39,436 bases of DNA from Candidatus Amulumruptor caecigallinarius (GCA_023665575.1 JAMPDQ010000001.1:116063-155498); one strand, 5' to 3'. Positions 8,236-17,076 are shown, numbered from the stretch's first letter. A program made the numbers and translations. The notes: generated by a model from the sequence alone, not told the origin.

Positions 8236-10314
8236 ATGCGAATATATTTACTCCTGATTACGGCTGTAATTTCTGTCTTGTCACTTTTCGGCCGGGATAT
8301 CAAATATTATCCCACAATCATCGAACTTGAAGAAAACGAAACAGCTGAAAAACTTGAGTCGCAGGGCATCATTGTTTGGGGCCAGCGGTCAAACCTGGTG
8401 CTTTCACTGATTCCCGCCTCACTGATGAATACGTCTGAACGCATCAAGGGAGCGCACAAGATTGAGAAAGGGCGCAAGATTACACCGCGAAAAGCCGTGC
8501 CGGCCATGAATGTGGCCCGCCAATGCTTCAATGCGGATGAAATCCTCACCGGCACTGACACACGTATTCCTTACACCGGCAAGGATGTGGTAGTGGGATT
8601 CTGCGACATCGGCTTTGACCCCAATCATATAAATTTCATTGATGCCGAAGGAAACAACCGCATAAAAAAGTTGGTGCACTACGATGAGCTGAATGGCGAA
8701 CGCACGGAGCTTTCCACTCCGGAGGAATATGAAGCATGGGGCACTGACACTCCTCATGGCTACCATGCCACACACGTTGCCGGCATATTGGCCGGCGGCT
8801 ACCGCGACAACGGTTACAACGGATTTGCAACAGATTCCGATATTGTGGCCACCACATCCACTCTCTACGACATCGGCCTGCTCGCCGGAATAGAAGATGT
8901 GATCACCTACGCGAAAGAAGTGGGGAAACCGGCGGTAATCAATCTGTCGATATGCAGCTATCTCGGCTCTCACGATGGCAAATCGCTCTTCTGCAGATAT
9001 GTTGACATGCAGGGGGAGGATGCAATCATCGTGTTTTCAGCCGGCAATGGCGGCTCCCATCCCTCTTTCGCATATACAGGACTTTCACATATTGCCGACT
9101 TCACCGAAGATGAGCCGGTGTGGGGTGCAAAGGTATATGACAAAAACATGCTTTACCATCCGGCCGGAATGATTGAGGCCTGGAGCGCGGACGAAAGGCC
9201 GGTAGGCATAAAATTATCCGTAATCGATATGGATAACAATCAAATCATGTATGAAGGAGAAATGCAGAGGGGCGAAGAAGAATTCGCATGGAGCGTCAGC
9301 TCTGAAAGCGACAGCGAATTTGCAAAGATATGCAAGGGGGATGTGAAAATAACCGGAGAAATCAGCAACACCAACGGCCGATGGCTGACACAGGCCGAAT
9401 ATGACGTCACCACAACAGAAGCCAGCCGTAACGGCGCATGGGCAAGATACACAATCTGTTTTGAATTCACAGGGGCTCCCGGCACCCACGCTGACATACA
9501 CATAGACGGAGGCAGCTCCTTCTTCTCAAATCTTCTCAATTATCCCTGGCCCGGCTCCGAGCTTGCTCTGAATGATTTTGTCACCGCCCGGAATGTGATA
9601 TCCGTGGGGATGTATAACACCCGCAACGCGATAACACTGATTGGAGGCGATGTGCAGACATTCAATTATGAGGGGGGCACGGTGAACACCGACTCCAGCT
9701 ACGGCACACTGCATGACGGCAGAAAGCTCCCGCTCACAGTGGCACCCGGTGCCCCCATTGTATCCTCAGTCAGCTCCCCGTTTTGCAGGACATATCCTGA
9801 TTATATCGGTCAGAATGTGGCAAAAGTGGAGAAAGGCGGCAAAACATATTATTGGGGAATTGAACAAGGCACATCCATGGCTTCGCCATATACAGCCGGA
9901 GTGATTGCCACATGGCTTGAAGCCGACAGAACGCTGAATGTGCACCGTGTGCAGGAGGTGATCGCGAAAACCAACCGAACTGATTATCCCGACCCGGAAA
10001 ATCCGCGTCACGGCATGGGATGGCTCGACCCGCTCGCCGGGCTTCAGGAAGTGGTGAGGACAAGCAGCGCACCATTGAATCCTGATCACACACACACTCC
10101 GGCCATAAACGCAGCCAATGGCGTGATAGAGATTCTGAATCCGGGCGCCGGCACGATTACAGTGGAGATATGCGGCATTGACGGCAGATGCATATTCCGA
10201 GCCACCGCCAACGATAATATTTTCAGGATTTCGGCAGCTGAGATGTCAGGCGGCGTTTACATTGTGAGAGTGTCGGGAAAAGCCGGAAGCGCCTCGAAGA
10301 AAATCTTGATTTGA
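8236..10314 (+). CDS. subtilisin-like (S8) serine protease with T9SS type A sorting domain
   Basis: This is a secreted serine protease of 692 residues. A signal peptide spans about residues 1-19 (LLLITAVISVLSLFG), followed by a prodomain-like region to about residue 110. The catalytic triad is Asp124 (GFCDIGFD), His177 (HATHVAGI) and Ser547 (GTSMASPYTAG), with oxyanion Asn271 (FSAGNGG). Between Asn271 and Ser547 lie 275 residues, about 210 more than in subtilisin; this insert is strand-rich and may be a beta-sandwich. The last 75 or so residues (INAANGVIEILNP ... GVYIVRVSG ... KKILI) fit the type IX secretion type A C-terminal signal, so export across the outer membrane and removal of this domain are expected. 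The gene stands alone between two repeat-rich spacers. The substrate is unknown. Confidence 0.9.
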   Translation: MRIYLLLITAVISVLSLFGRDIKYYPTIIELEENETAEKLESQGIIVWGQRSNLVLSLIPASLMNTSERIKGAHKIEKGRKITPRKAVPAMNVARQCFNADEILTGTDTRIPYTGKDVVVGFCDIGFDPNHINFIDAEGNNRIKKLVHYDELNGERTELSTPEEYEAWGTDTPHGYHATHVAGILAGGYRDNGYNGFATDSDIVATTSTLYDIGLLAGIEDVITYAKEVGKPAVINLSICSYLGSHDGKSLFCRYVDMQGEDAIIVFSAGNGGSHPSFAYTGLSHIADFTEDEPVWGAKVYDKNMLYHPAGMIEAWSADERPVGIKLSVIDMDNNQIMYEGEMQRGEEEFAWSVSSESDSEFAKICKGDVKITGEISNTNGRWLTQAEYDVTTTEASRNGAWARYTICFEFTGAPGTHADIHIDGGSSFFSNLLNYPWPGSELALNDFVTARNVISVGMYNTRNAITLIGGDVQTFNYEGGTVNTDSSYGTLHDGRKLPLTVAPGAPIVSSVSSPFCRTYPDYIGQNVAKVEKGGKTYYWGIEQGTSMASPYTAGVIATWLEADRTLNVHRVQEVIAKTNRTDYPDPENPRHGMGWLDPLAGLQEVVRTSSAPLNPDHTHTPAINAANGVIEILNPGAGTITVEICGIDGRCIFRATANDNIFRISAAEMSGGVYIVRVSGKAGSASKKILI

Positions 10315-10329
10315 CAATGAATCCCTAAG

Positions 10330-10369
10330 GCTCTATTCCCCAAAAAATGTTAAAGCAGGGGAATGGAGC
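10330..10369 (-). repeat. dispersed element, module B (stem-loop), copy 2
   Basis: GCTCTATTCCCC (10330-10341) pairs with GGGGAATGGAGC (10358-10369), giving 12 base pairs including one G-U wobble, around a 16-base loop. Its core is the exact complement of copy 1. It begins 15 bases after the S8 protease stop. It lacks the T-run expected of an intrinsic terminator on the plus strand, although it could still affect the 3' end of that transcript. Confidence 0.72.
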
Positions 10370-10377
10370 ATAAGTCT

Positions 10378-10435
10378 GTGTCATAAAAAATTCAACATTA
10401 GAGATGGAGGCAAAGTCTTGAAGTTTTTATGAAAC
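10378..10435. repeat. dispersed element, module A, full hairpin, copy 2
   Basis: GTGTCATAAAAAATTCAA (10378-10395) and TTGAAGTTTTTATGAAAC (10418-10435) form an 18-base inverted repeat with two mismatches around a 22-base loop. This is the most complete copy of module A in the window and lies directly beside module B. Confidence 0.7.
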
Positions 10436-10489
10436 GAGGTGCGAAATAAAAGCAATCCGAAAACGGAACTCACGAAACTTCTTCTTTCA

Positions 10490-10521
10490 CTTGCGAAAGT
10501 TGAAGTTTTTTTTTACTTTTG
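10490..10521 (+). promoter_or_regulatory. Bacteroidetes-type promoter for the sensor-kinase-like gene
   Basis: CTTG (10490-10493) is followed after 20 bases by TACTTTTG (10514-10521), a perfect TAnnTTTG box at the preferred spacing. Transcription should start near 10526, giving a leader of about 150 bases before the ATG at 10678. The -33 element sits in the loop of an inverted repeat (AAACTTC 10476-10482, CTTTC 10485-10489, GAAAG 10496-10500, GAAGTTT 10502-10508). Confidence 0.6.
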
Positions 10522-10677
10522 TTCACAAACGCACAAAAAGAGTTATCGCTACCATGCCCGCATGTGCCGACACCATATTTGTGCGTATACATTTATTTTT
10601 CTTCGACACATAAACAACAAAAATCTATCAACCCAACACTTCCAAGCGACCTTGCTAAGACAGAGGCATTTTTTATT

Positions 10678-12684
10678 ATGAAACACACTATTATTCTGTT
10701 GCTTGCAGCCATATTCGGAATCTTTTATACGCATGCTGAAATTTCGCCGCGCCACAAGGCACTGATAACCAAAGAACAGGAGAAACTAAGCGGCACAAAG
10801 TCAGCCGCTGACTCCATAGCAATTTTCTATAACATATTTGACTTGAGCGACCACGAAAACCGGCTCGCTACAGCACGCAAAATATATGATGTGGCCAAGC
10901 GGTCGGGCAACACCAACGTGCAGCTGGAAGTGTGCCGCGTATTGGCTTACAACAATCTCAGCGATGACGCTCTCGAGAAAATAGAGAAGGAACTCACCAA
11001 TATCCCATCATCCAAAGCAAAAGAGGAGACCCTTCTTTTCATAAAACTAAAAAGAATAGCCGCAAAATCGAATGCACTTTCAGATGAGAAAAGCAAGGAG
11101 GTGATTACCAACGCCATCAATTCGATTGAAAACACAGGGCACAAGTCGCAATATGATGATTTGCTCAATCTCTACACCATCGTGGCATTTTTGCGCAACG
11201 ATGTGTCGGGAGAAATGATGATTGACTATCTTGAGAAACTGTCGGCAAAAGTAGACAAGATGACCTTTACAATCAACGCCGTGCCCGACTTTATATATTC
11301 CGAACTTGCCGACACCTACAGCGATTCGGGATATCAGAAAAAGGGATTTGAGCTCGACAAGAAGCTTCAGCAAGTACTCATCACGCTTAAGCAGAAATAT
11401 GGCCACAAGGGACGCGAATACCGCACATTCGCCATGGCCCAATACATCTCCTATCGCCGCATGCTCCGCAACTATGAGCAACTAACGGCTCAGGAGGCGA
11501 AAGATGTGTATGAAAAAGTAATGGCGCTTGCGGCGATTGATGATGAGGTGAAGCAGGATATCAACAGCAATCCCCGGTTTTATGCATTCTATTACATGAA
11601 CACCGGCGAATATTCCAAGGCGATTCCTTATCTGAAAAAGCTTATCGCTGAAGACACGAGCCTCGGCTTGAAGCGCCGTGCGCTTGAGATGCTGCGCAAA
11701 GCGGCCACCGAAACACACGACAACACCTCCCTTGTGGAGGCGCTTTCACAATATGTGGATGTGCTTGAGAAAATTGACAGTCTTAACGACACGGAAAAAT
11801 ATAAGGAGTTGCAGATTCGCTACGATGTGCAGCAACTTAAAACTGAGAACTCCGCCCTCGAGAAGCAAAACCTCGCCGAACAGGAAACCTCCGAGCGCCG
11901 CACCATGAGCTTTCTGATGCTGGCCATCCTTGTGATCGGAGTGGCGATTGTGATTTTCCTATATTTCTGGACACGCCACCGCATGGCCACAAGCGCATTC
12001 ATTAAATTTTACAATTCACTTGTAAAAGAGAGAAACAGGATACGCGACAATCAATATTATGATTACGCAAAGCCTCAGCATGCGCCCCGAAGCAGTGCCG
12101 GCAGACGAAAATCGGGAGCAAAGAGGCGGATTGTGAGACCCTCGGCCGATGTGCTTAACTCAATATTCTGCAATCTTTTCTACATTGCATCCATGGGGCG
12201 GCGCGACCGCGTGAAATATGTGCGCCGCATTCATCTTGACCAAATTATGAGGGAGTGTGCCCGGGGGATTGAGAGTGCGATTAAACCGGGTGTAAACTTC
12301 AACATTGAGTTTCCGGCCGAGAATATTGAAATGTTCACTGACAGCGAGGTGCTGGAATATATAATCAGGCACATATTGAACAATTCAGCACAATACACCA
12401 CTTCGGGGGAGATTTCATTCAGCGCATCAGTTGATAAGACCGGAGGAAAGGTGACTTTCCGGTTCACCGACTCCGGAGAAGCAATTCCCACTGGTGACGA
12501 GCAATATCTCTTTGATAACTTTGTCAACCTTGAGCAGGTGTCAGACATGAAAGACGGCGGCCTTTTCTTCTGCAGGATGAACTCCATGCTGCTCAAATGC
12601 GACCTGCTTGTTGACAAGAGCTACAAGCAGGGTGTAAGATTTCTTTTCCATGTGCCGGTTGATATAGTTCTCCCGATAAAATAA
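10678..12684 (+). CDS. TPR-like membrane sensor with degenerate histidine-kinase domain
   Basis: This 668-residue protein has a signal peptide (MKHTIILLLAAIFGIFYTHA), a helical-repeat periplasmic region resembling TPRs (about 25-370), a coiled coil (about 375-405), one transmembrane helix (about 410-430) and a cytoplasmic ATPase-like domain. The latter has an N-box-like IIRHILNNSAQYT (562-574), a G1-like DSG (598-600) and a weak G2 (DGGLFFCRMNS). The usual H-box with its phospho-accepting histidine (as in SHEIRTPL) is not visible, and no receiver or DNA-binding domain follows. It may be a pseudokinase or use an atypical phosphosite. The ATG at 10678 was chosen because it begins the signal peptide and lies downstream of the promoter; the longer frame to 10519 would start within the promoter. 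A helicase gene follows within 15 bases. Confidence 0.8.
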   Translation: MKHTIILLLAAIFGIFYTHAEISPRHKALITKEQEKLSGTKSAADSIAIFYNIFDLSDHENRLATARKIYDVAKRSGNTNVQLEVCRVLAYNNLSDDALEKIEKELTNIPSSKAKEETLLFIKLKRIAAKSNALSDEKSKEVITNAINSIENTGHKSQYDDLLNLYTIVAFLRNDVSGEMMIDYLEKLSAKVDKMTFTINAVPDFIYSELADTYSDSGYQKKGFELDKKLQQVLITLKQKYGHKGREYRTFAMAQYISYRRMLRNYEQLTAQEAKDVYEKVMALAAIDDEVKQDINSNPRFYAFYYMNTGEYSKAIPYLKKLIAEDTSLGLKRRALEMLRKAATETHDNTSLVEALSQYVDVLEKIDSLNDTEKYKELQIRYDVQQLKTENSALEKQNLAEQETSERRTMSFLMLAILVIGVAIVIFLYFWTRHRMATSAFIKFYNSLVKERNRIRDNQYYDYAKPQHAPRSSAGRRKSGAKRRIVRPSADVLNSIFCNLFYIASMGRRDRVKYVRRIHLDQIMRECARGIESAIKPGVNFNIEFPAENIEMFTDSEVLEYIIRHILNNSAQYTTSGEISFSASVDKTGGKVTFRFTDSGEAIPTGDEQYLFDNFVNLEQVSDMKDGGLFFCRMNSMLLKCDLLVDKSYKQGVRFLFHVPVDIVLPIK

Positions 12685-12699
12685 CATTGCCACCATTTG

Positions 12700-14811
12700 A
12701 TGCAGACTCTTAACATTCACCAGCAGAAGGCTGTAGAGGCCACGGAGGGACGTGTGCGCGTGGTGGCCGGAGCCGGGTCGGGAAAAACACGCGTGCTCGC
12801 CTACAGATATGCTTACCTGGTGAATGAACTGGGCATCTCGCCCGGCAATATTCTCTGCCTGACCTTCACCAACAAGGCGGCGCAGGAAATGAAACACCGC
12901 ATTGCACGAATGGTGGACCGCGGGAGTGTCAACGACTTCATCTGCACAATCCACAGTTTTTGTGTGAAATTTTTGCGCCGGGAAATCTATCGCATAGGAT
13001 ATCCGAAAAATTTCACCGTAATCGACGAAGAGGACGCCAAGACACTCGCCAAACAGGCGATGACCGAATTCGGCATAGACCGCAAAAAGCTCACTGCAGA
13101 AAGGTTTCTCACATCTGTTGCCGCGCTCAAAGGATATAACATTGATGCATATATACAGCGGCATCTGCTCCCCGCCTCCGATTCCTCTTGCCCCGATGCA
13201 CAAGTGAGATACATCCGGTTGCAGCTCAAGCAATATGCTCTCGATTACGACGACCTGATTTATTTCACGATATACATTCTGAACCATTTCCCGGAGGCTC
13301 GTGAATACTGGACCGACAAACTCAATTACATCATGGTTGACGAGGTGCAGGACTGCTCATCCGACGACTGGAAGCTGCTGCACATACTTGCAGAAAAGCA
13401 TGGCAATCTCTTCGTGGTGGGGGATCCCGACCAGGCCATTTATGAATGGCGAGGTGCGAATCCGAAAATATTTGTGGATTTCAAGGCTCGCACGGATGTG
13501 ATATTGAATCAGAATTACAGATCCACCCCCGACATTCTGGAGGTGGCAAACTGCATAATATCCAACAATCGCAACCGTGTGCCGAAAGAACTTTACACAC
13601 TGCGGCTTAACGAGCGGCGCACAGTGTATCATCATTCACGTAGCGAACGAGAGGAAGCCGATTTCATAGCCGACACCATTGAGAAAGCTGTGAAAAAAGG
13701 GGCGGATGCGAAAGATTTCGCAGTGCTTTACCGCAGCTCGTTTCTGTCTCGGCAAGTGGAGCAGGCACTTCTGAAGCGCAAGATTGCATATTCCGTGTGG
13801 GGAGGTGTGAGATTTTTCGAGCGGAAAGAGATCAAGGATGTGGTGTGTTATCTCAGGCTTATCGCCTCTGAGAACGATGACATAGCCTTCGCCCGCATCA
13901 TTAATCTCCCGGCGCGCAAATTCGGGAATGCATCAATGAAAGCCCTCCGAATGATTGCCGACGCAAACGGACTTTCTCTTATGACAGCTCTAAGGGCTGC
14001 CGTTGACATTCCCAAATTCAACCGCAAACCGCTTCGCGACTTCATAACCCTGATAGATACGCTCAGAGAGACGGCAGGCAGGATGCCGGTGTCGGCACTT
14101 ACAGAAAAAATGCTAACCGACAGCAAACTCGGCGACCTTATCCGCCTTGATGAAGTGGAGGAAAGACTCGAGAATGTGTCGGAACTCATCAACTCTATGA
14201 AGGAATTTGAGCTGATGCAGGATGATGAATCCGACCGCACTCTTGAATCATATCTTCAAGAGATTGCACTTTATACAAATGTGGATGCAGCTGCCAACAA
14301 CGACAAGGTGAAGATAATGACCATACACCAGTCGAAAGGACTTGAATTTCCCACAGTCTTTGTAATGGGGCTGACAGAAGGGATATTTCCCAATCACCGT
14401 TCAATCCGCGAAAGGCGCAAAGATGGAGAGGAGGAGGAGCGGCGGCTTATGTATGTTGCCGTGACACGGGCATGCAGCATGCTTTACCTCACTGAGTCGG
14501 AGGGCTATCTTAACGACAATGGCGCACTCAAATATCCGTCACGCTTCATTTCGGAGGTGCCGGAGGTGCTTCTCACGATTGAAGGCAATCCCGACACGCG
14601 GCTTTTTGAAGAGGCCCGCAATATGGTATCGATGCTCAATGCCGAGCTCGGAGAGGGCGGCGACGCCCCTATGCCACCGGGAACAATTGTGGAACACAAA
14701 GTGTTTGGAAGAGGAACAGTGGTGCGTTTTGACTCTGCAGCACAGTCATACAGAGTGGCATTTCAGAGCGGCGAGCGCGACCTTCTCGGCCGTGTGCTCA
14801 AGAAAGTGTGA
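12700..14811 (+). CDS. UvrD/PcrA-family ATP-dependent DNA helicase
   Basis: This is a superfamily 1A 3'-5' DNA helicase of about 703 residues, acting in repair and in removing proteins or RNA polymerase from DNA. The Walker A motif AGAGSGKT is at residues 23-30, motif Ia is LTFTNKAAQEM, and the Walker B-like DEVQD is at 214-218. Motif III-like GDPDQAIYEWRGA, motif IV-like LNQNYRS, motif V-like MTIHQSKGLEF and motif VI-like RLMYVAVTRA all appear in order. The C-terminal 45 residues (VEHKVFGRGTVVRF) resemble the Tudor-like RNA-polymerase-binding tail of PcrA. A TTG at 12697 directly precedes the ATG at 12700, which I prefer. It starts 15 bases after the sensor gene. Confidence 0.93.
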   Translation: MQTLNIHQQKAVEATEGRVRVVAGAGSGKTRVLAYRYAYLVNELGISPGNILCLTFTNKAAQEMKHRIARMVDRGSVNDFICTIHSFCVKFLRREIYRIGYPKNFTVIDEEDAKTLAKQAMTEFGIDRKKLTAERFLTSVAALKGYNIDAYIQRHLLPASDSSCPDAQVRYIRLQLKQYALDYDDLIYFTIYILNHFPEAREYWTDKLNYIMVDEVQDCSSDDWKLLHILAEKHGNLFVVGDPDQAIYEWRGANPKIFVDFKARTDVILNQNYRSTPDILEVANCIISNNRNRVPKELYTLRLNERRTVYHHSRSEREEADFIADTIEKAVKKGADAKDFAVLYRSSFLSRQVEQALLKRKIAYSVWGGVRFFERKEIKDVVCYLRLIASENDDIAFARIINLPARKFGNASMKALRMIADANGLSLMTALRAAVDIPKFNRKPLRDFITLIDTLRETAGRMPVSALTEKMLTDSKLGDLIRLDEVEERLENVSELINSMKEFELMQDDESDRTLESYLQEIALYTNVDAAANNDKVKIMTIHQSKGLEFPTVFVMGLTEGIFPNHRSIRERRKDGEEEERRLMYVAVTRACSMLYLTESEGYLNDNGALKYPSRFISEVPEVLLTIEGNPDTRLFEEARNMVSMLNAELGEGGDAPMPPGTIVEHKVFGRGTVVRFDSAAQSYRVAFQSGERDLLGRVLKKV

Positions 14812-14859
14812 CACCACCCGCAATCTGCAAAATTACAATTTACAATATACCGAATACCG

Positions 14860-16881
14860 ATGTCAAACTTTAAAATTCTCATGGCTGCAGCCTTATTGTC
14901 ATTAGGCGCCGGAGCCGTAACGGCTCAGACCAACAGCAAATATGACGCACAATTCTTATCCTATCCCACCTACAACGGTGCCGACCTTGAGGTGGCTGTT
15001 GACAACAGCGGCACACATTTCCGTCTGTGGAGTCCTAAGGCAGATGATGTGTCGGTGAATCTTTATGACAACGGACACACAGGCAAAGCATACTCCACAC
15101 TCCCCATGAAATATGATGCCTCCAACGGCACATGGACCGCATCCGTGCCGCAACAGCTTTACGGCAAATTCTACACATTCAGCGTGCGGCAAAACGGCAA
15201 GCTTCTGAAAGAGACTCCGGGTGTGTGGGCAAAAGCCGTGGGAGTGAATGGTGAACGTGCTGCAATAGTGGATTTGTCACTCACCAATCCCGAAGGTTGG
15301 GAATCCGATAAAGGGCCAGAAGTGAAGAATTTCTCCGATGTAATTCTATATGAGATGCACCATCGCGACATGTCGATGCATCCTTCATCCGGAATAGCCA
15401 ACAAAGGGAAGTTTCTTGCCCTAACCGAAAATGGCACCACCTCCCCGCAGGGACTCGCCACCGGCATAGACCATTTGAAAGAATTGGGAATCACACATGT
15501 GCATATCCTCCCTTCTTATGATTACAATTCTGTTGATGAAATGAATCTTCAGAACAATACATACAACTGGGGATATGATCCGCTGAATTATAATGCGCCT
15601 GAAGGAAGCTATTCCACCAACCCTTCGGATCCTGCCACCCGCATACGCGAAATGAAAGAGATGGTAAAGGCTCTTCACGATGCCGGCATAGGAGTGGTGA
15701 TGGATGTGGTGTATAACCACACAGCGCAGAACGATGACTCCAACTTCGAACTCACCGCTCCGGGATATTATCATCGCCATTGGGACGACGGCAGATATTC
15801 CGACGCATCGGGCTGCGGCAACGAAACATCTTCCGACCTCCAACAAACACGCGACTATATAATCAATTCGGTGAAATATTGGGCAAAAGAATATCATATT
15901 GACGGCTTCCGCTTCGACCTTATGGCGATTCACGACATAGAGACAATGAACAAAGTGGCCGCCGAACTCAAGGAAATCAATCCCTCAATCTTTGTGTATG
16001 GCGAGGGCTGGACTGCCGGCGACTCTCCGCTACAGCCGGAAAGACGCGCTCTGAAGGAGAATGTGTCGAAGATGACCGATATCGCTGTTTTCTCCGATGA
16101 CATCCGGGATGCAGTGAAGGGACACTACACTGATGCTTCCGACAGAGGGTTTGCCACCGGGAAGCCCGGACTTGAGGAAACGGTGAAAATCGGAATTGTG
16201 GCCGCCACCGCACATCCGCAGGTTGACTATAAAAAGGGAAACAATTCAAAATTTGCCTATGCTGACTCTCCCGAAATGATTGTGAACTATGTGTCATGTC
16301 ACGATGACCTGTGCCTCACCGACAAACTTCACAAATCCATGGCCGGCGAGCCGGAAGAGAATATGCTTGCAGCGGCAAAACTTGCACAGACCATAGTGTT
16401 TACTTCGCAAGGCACTCCGTTTATGTTTGCCGGCGAAGAAATATTCCGCGACAAAAAAGGCACCCACAATTCTTATAAAAGTCCTGATTCAATCAATGCA
16501 ATCGATTGGAACAACAAGGCCAAATATAAAGACCAGTTTGAATATTACAAGGGGCTCACCGAGCTGCGCAGAAAGCATCCGGCATTCCGCATGAACAATG
16601 CGGCGGACATTGCCCGTAACATCAAATTCGACAAGATTGATGCGCAGAAAACACCCAATCTGATTTCATATTCAATTCTCAACAACGCCAACGGCGATGA
16701 ATGGAAAGAGATAAAGCTGGTGTTTAACGGCTCGAAAGAGGCACGCGAAGTAAACATCATGAAAGGGAATTGGAAAATCGTGGCCGCCGATGGAAAGATT
16801 TCACCTTCGGAAGGACTCGGCTCATCACAAGGGGGCAAGATGACCGTGGCGCCATATTCAGCACTGATTCTTGCACGGTAA
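14860..16881 (+). CDS. pulA: type I pullulanase (GH13), periplasmic
   Basis: This debranching enzyme hydrolyses alpha-1,6 links in pullulan, amylopectin or glycogen fragments. A signal peptide ends near residue 23 (AVTAQ). A CBM48-like N-terminal domain (FRLWSPKADDVSVNLYD) precedes the GH13 barrel. The type I pullulanase signature YNWGYDP is at residues 235-241. Catalytic residues are Asp353 (GFRFDLM), Glu382 (YGEGW) and Asp482 (SCHDD), with the usual 29-residue nucleophile to acid/base gap. Length (673) is normal. An alternative ATG at 14881 would shorten the signal peptide and is less likely. It is followed by a terminator. With the SusA-like enzyme 7 kb away it would give full breakdown of branched maltodextrins, though no transport genes are nearby. 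Confidence 0.92.
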   Translation: MSNFKILMAAALLSLGAGAVTAQTNSKYDAQFLSYPTYNGADLEVAVDNSGTHFRLWSPKADDVSVNLYDNGHTGKAYSTLPMKYDASNGTWTASVPQQLYGKFYTFSVRQNGKLLKETPGVWAKAVGVNGERAAIVDLSLTNPEGWESDKGPEVKNFSDVILYEMHHRDMSMHPSSGIANKGKFLALTENGTTSPQGLATGIDHLKELGITHVHILPSYDYNSVDEMNLQNNTYNWGYDPLNYNAPEGSYSTNPSDPATRIREMKEMVKALHDAGIGVVMDVVYNHTAQNDDSNFELTAPGYYHRHWDDGRYSDASGCGNETSSDLQQTRDYIINSVKYWAKEYHIDGFRFDLMAIHDIETMNKVAAELKEINPSIFVYGEGWTAGDSPLQPERRALKENVSKMTDIAVFSDDIRDAVKGHYTDASDRGFATGKPGLEETVKIGIVAATAHPQVDYKKGNNSKFAYADSPEMIVNYVSCHDDLCLTDKLHKSMAGEPEENMLAAAKLAQTIVFTSQGTPFMFAGEEIFRDKKGTHNSYKSPDSINAIDWNNKAKYKDQFEYYKGLTELRRKHPAFRMNNAADIARNIKFDKIDAQKTPNLISYSILNNANGDEWKEIKLVFNGSKEAREVNIMKGNWKIVAADGKISPSEGLGSSQGGKMTVAPYSALILAR

Positions 16882-16920
16882 GGCTCATTGCAAAAAAACA
16901 GCCCCGTGGCATGACAAAAT

Positions 16921-16952
16921 AAATAATCCGGCCGGAGAGGTCGGATTATTTT
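16921..16952. terminator. bidirectional intrinsic terminator between pullulanase and tRNA-Arg
   Basis: AAATAATCCG (16921-16930) pairs with CGGATTATTT (16942-16951) around an 11-base loop. The stem runs into T-rich sequence on the plus strand and into an A/T-rich run (U-rich on the minus strand) on the other side. It can end both the pullulanase transcript and the convergent tRNA transcript. Confidence 0.7.
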
Positions 16953-16953
16953 G

Positions 16954-17025
16954 TATGCCCGTAGGGAGTCGAACCCTAATCGAAAGAACCGGAATCTTTT
17001 ATTCTATCCATTGAACTACGGGCAC
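16954..17025 (-). tRNA. tRNA-Arg (anticodon CCG)
   Basis: The 72-base cloverleaf folds with acceptor GTGCCCG/CGGGCAT (first pair a G-U wobble), D stem GTTC/GAAT, anticodon stem AAAGA/TCTTT around TTCCGGT (anticodon CCG, reading CGG), T stem TAGGG/CCCTA with loop TTCGACT, and discriminator A. CCA is not encoded, as is usual in this phylum. Confidence 0.93.
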
Positions 17026-17036
17026 TTATGTCGGAT

Positions 17037-17062
17037 CCGCGAGCATAATTGAAGGCTCGCGG
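17037..17062 (-). other. GC-rich hairpin in the tRNA-Arg leader
   Basis: CCGCGAGC (17037-17044) pairs perfectly with GCTCGCGG (17055-17062) around 10 bases. It lies between the predicted tRNA promoter and the mature 5' end, 11 bases from it, so it would be part of the precursor removed by processing. Confidence 0.5.
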
Positions 17063-17076
17063 TGGCCTTGCAGACA

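Larger units (their letters stand above)
10315..10677. other. 363-base intergenic region with dispersed element and promoter
   Basis: No gene is supported here; the reading frame that runs in from 10519 lacks the features of a start. It holds the second copy of the dispersed element (10330-10435), a hairpin overlapping the promoter (10476-10508), the promoter itself (10490-10521), and an inverted pair CGCACAAA (10530-10537) / TTTGTGCG (10578-10585) in the predicted leader RNA of the next gene. Confidence 0.6.

Noticed and set aside
10519-10677. Upstream extension of the sensor-kinase-like gene
   Set aside because: The start would lie inside the -7 promoter box, and the extension hides a clear signal peptide that begins at 10678.
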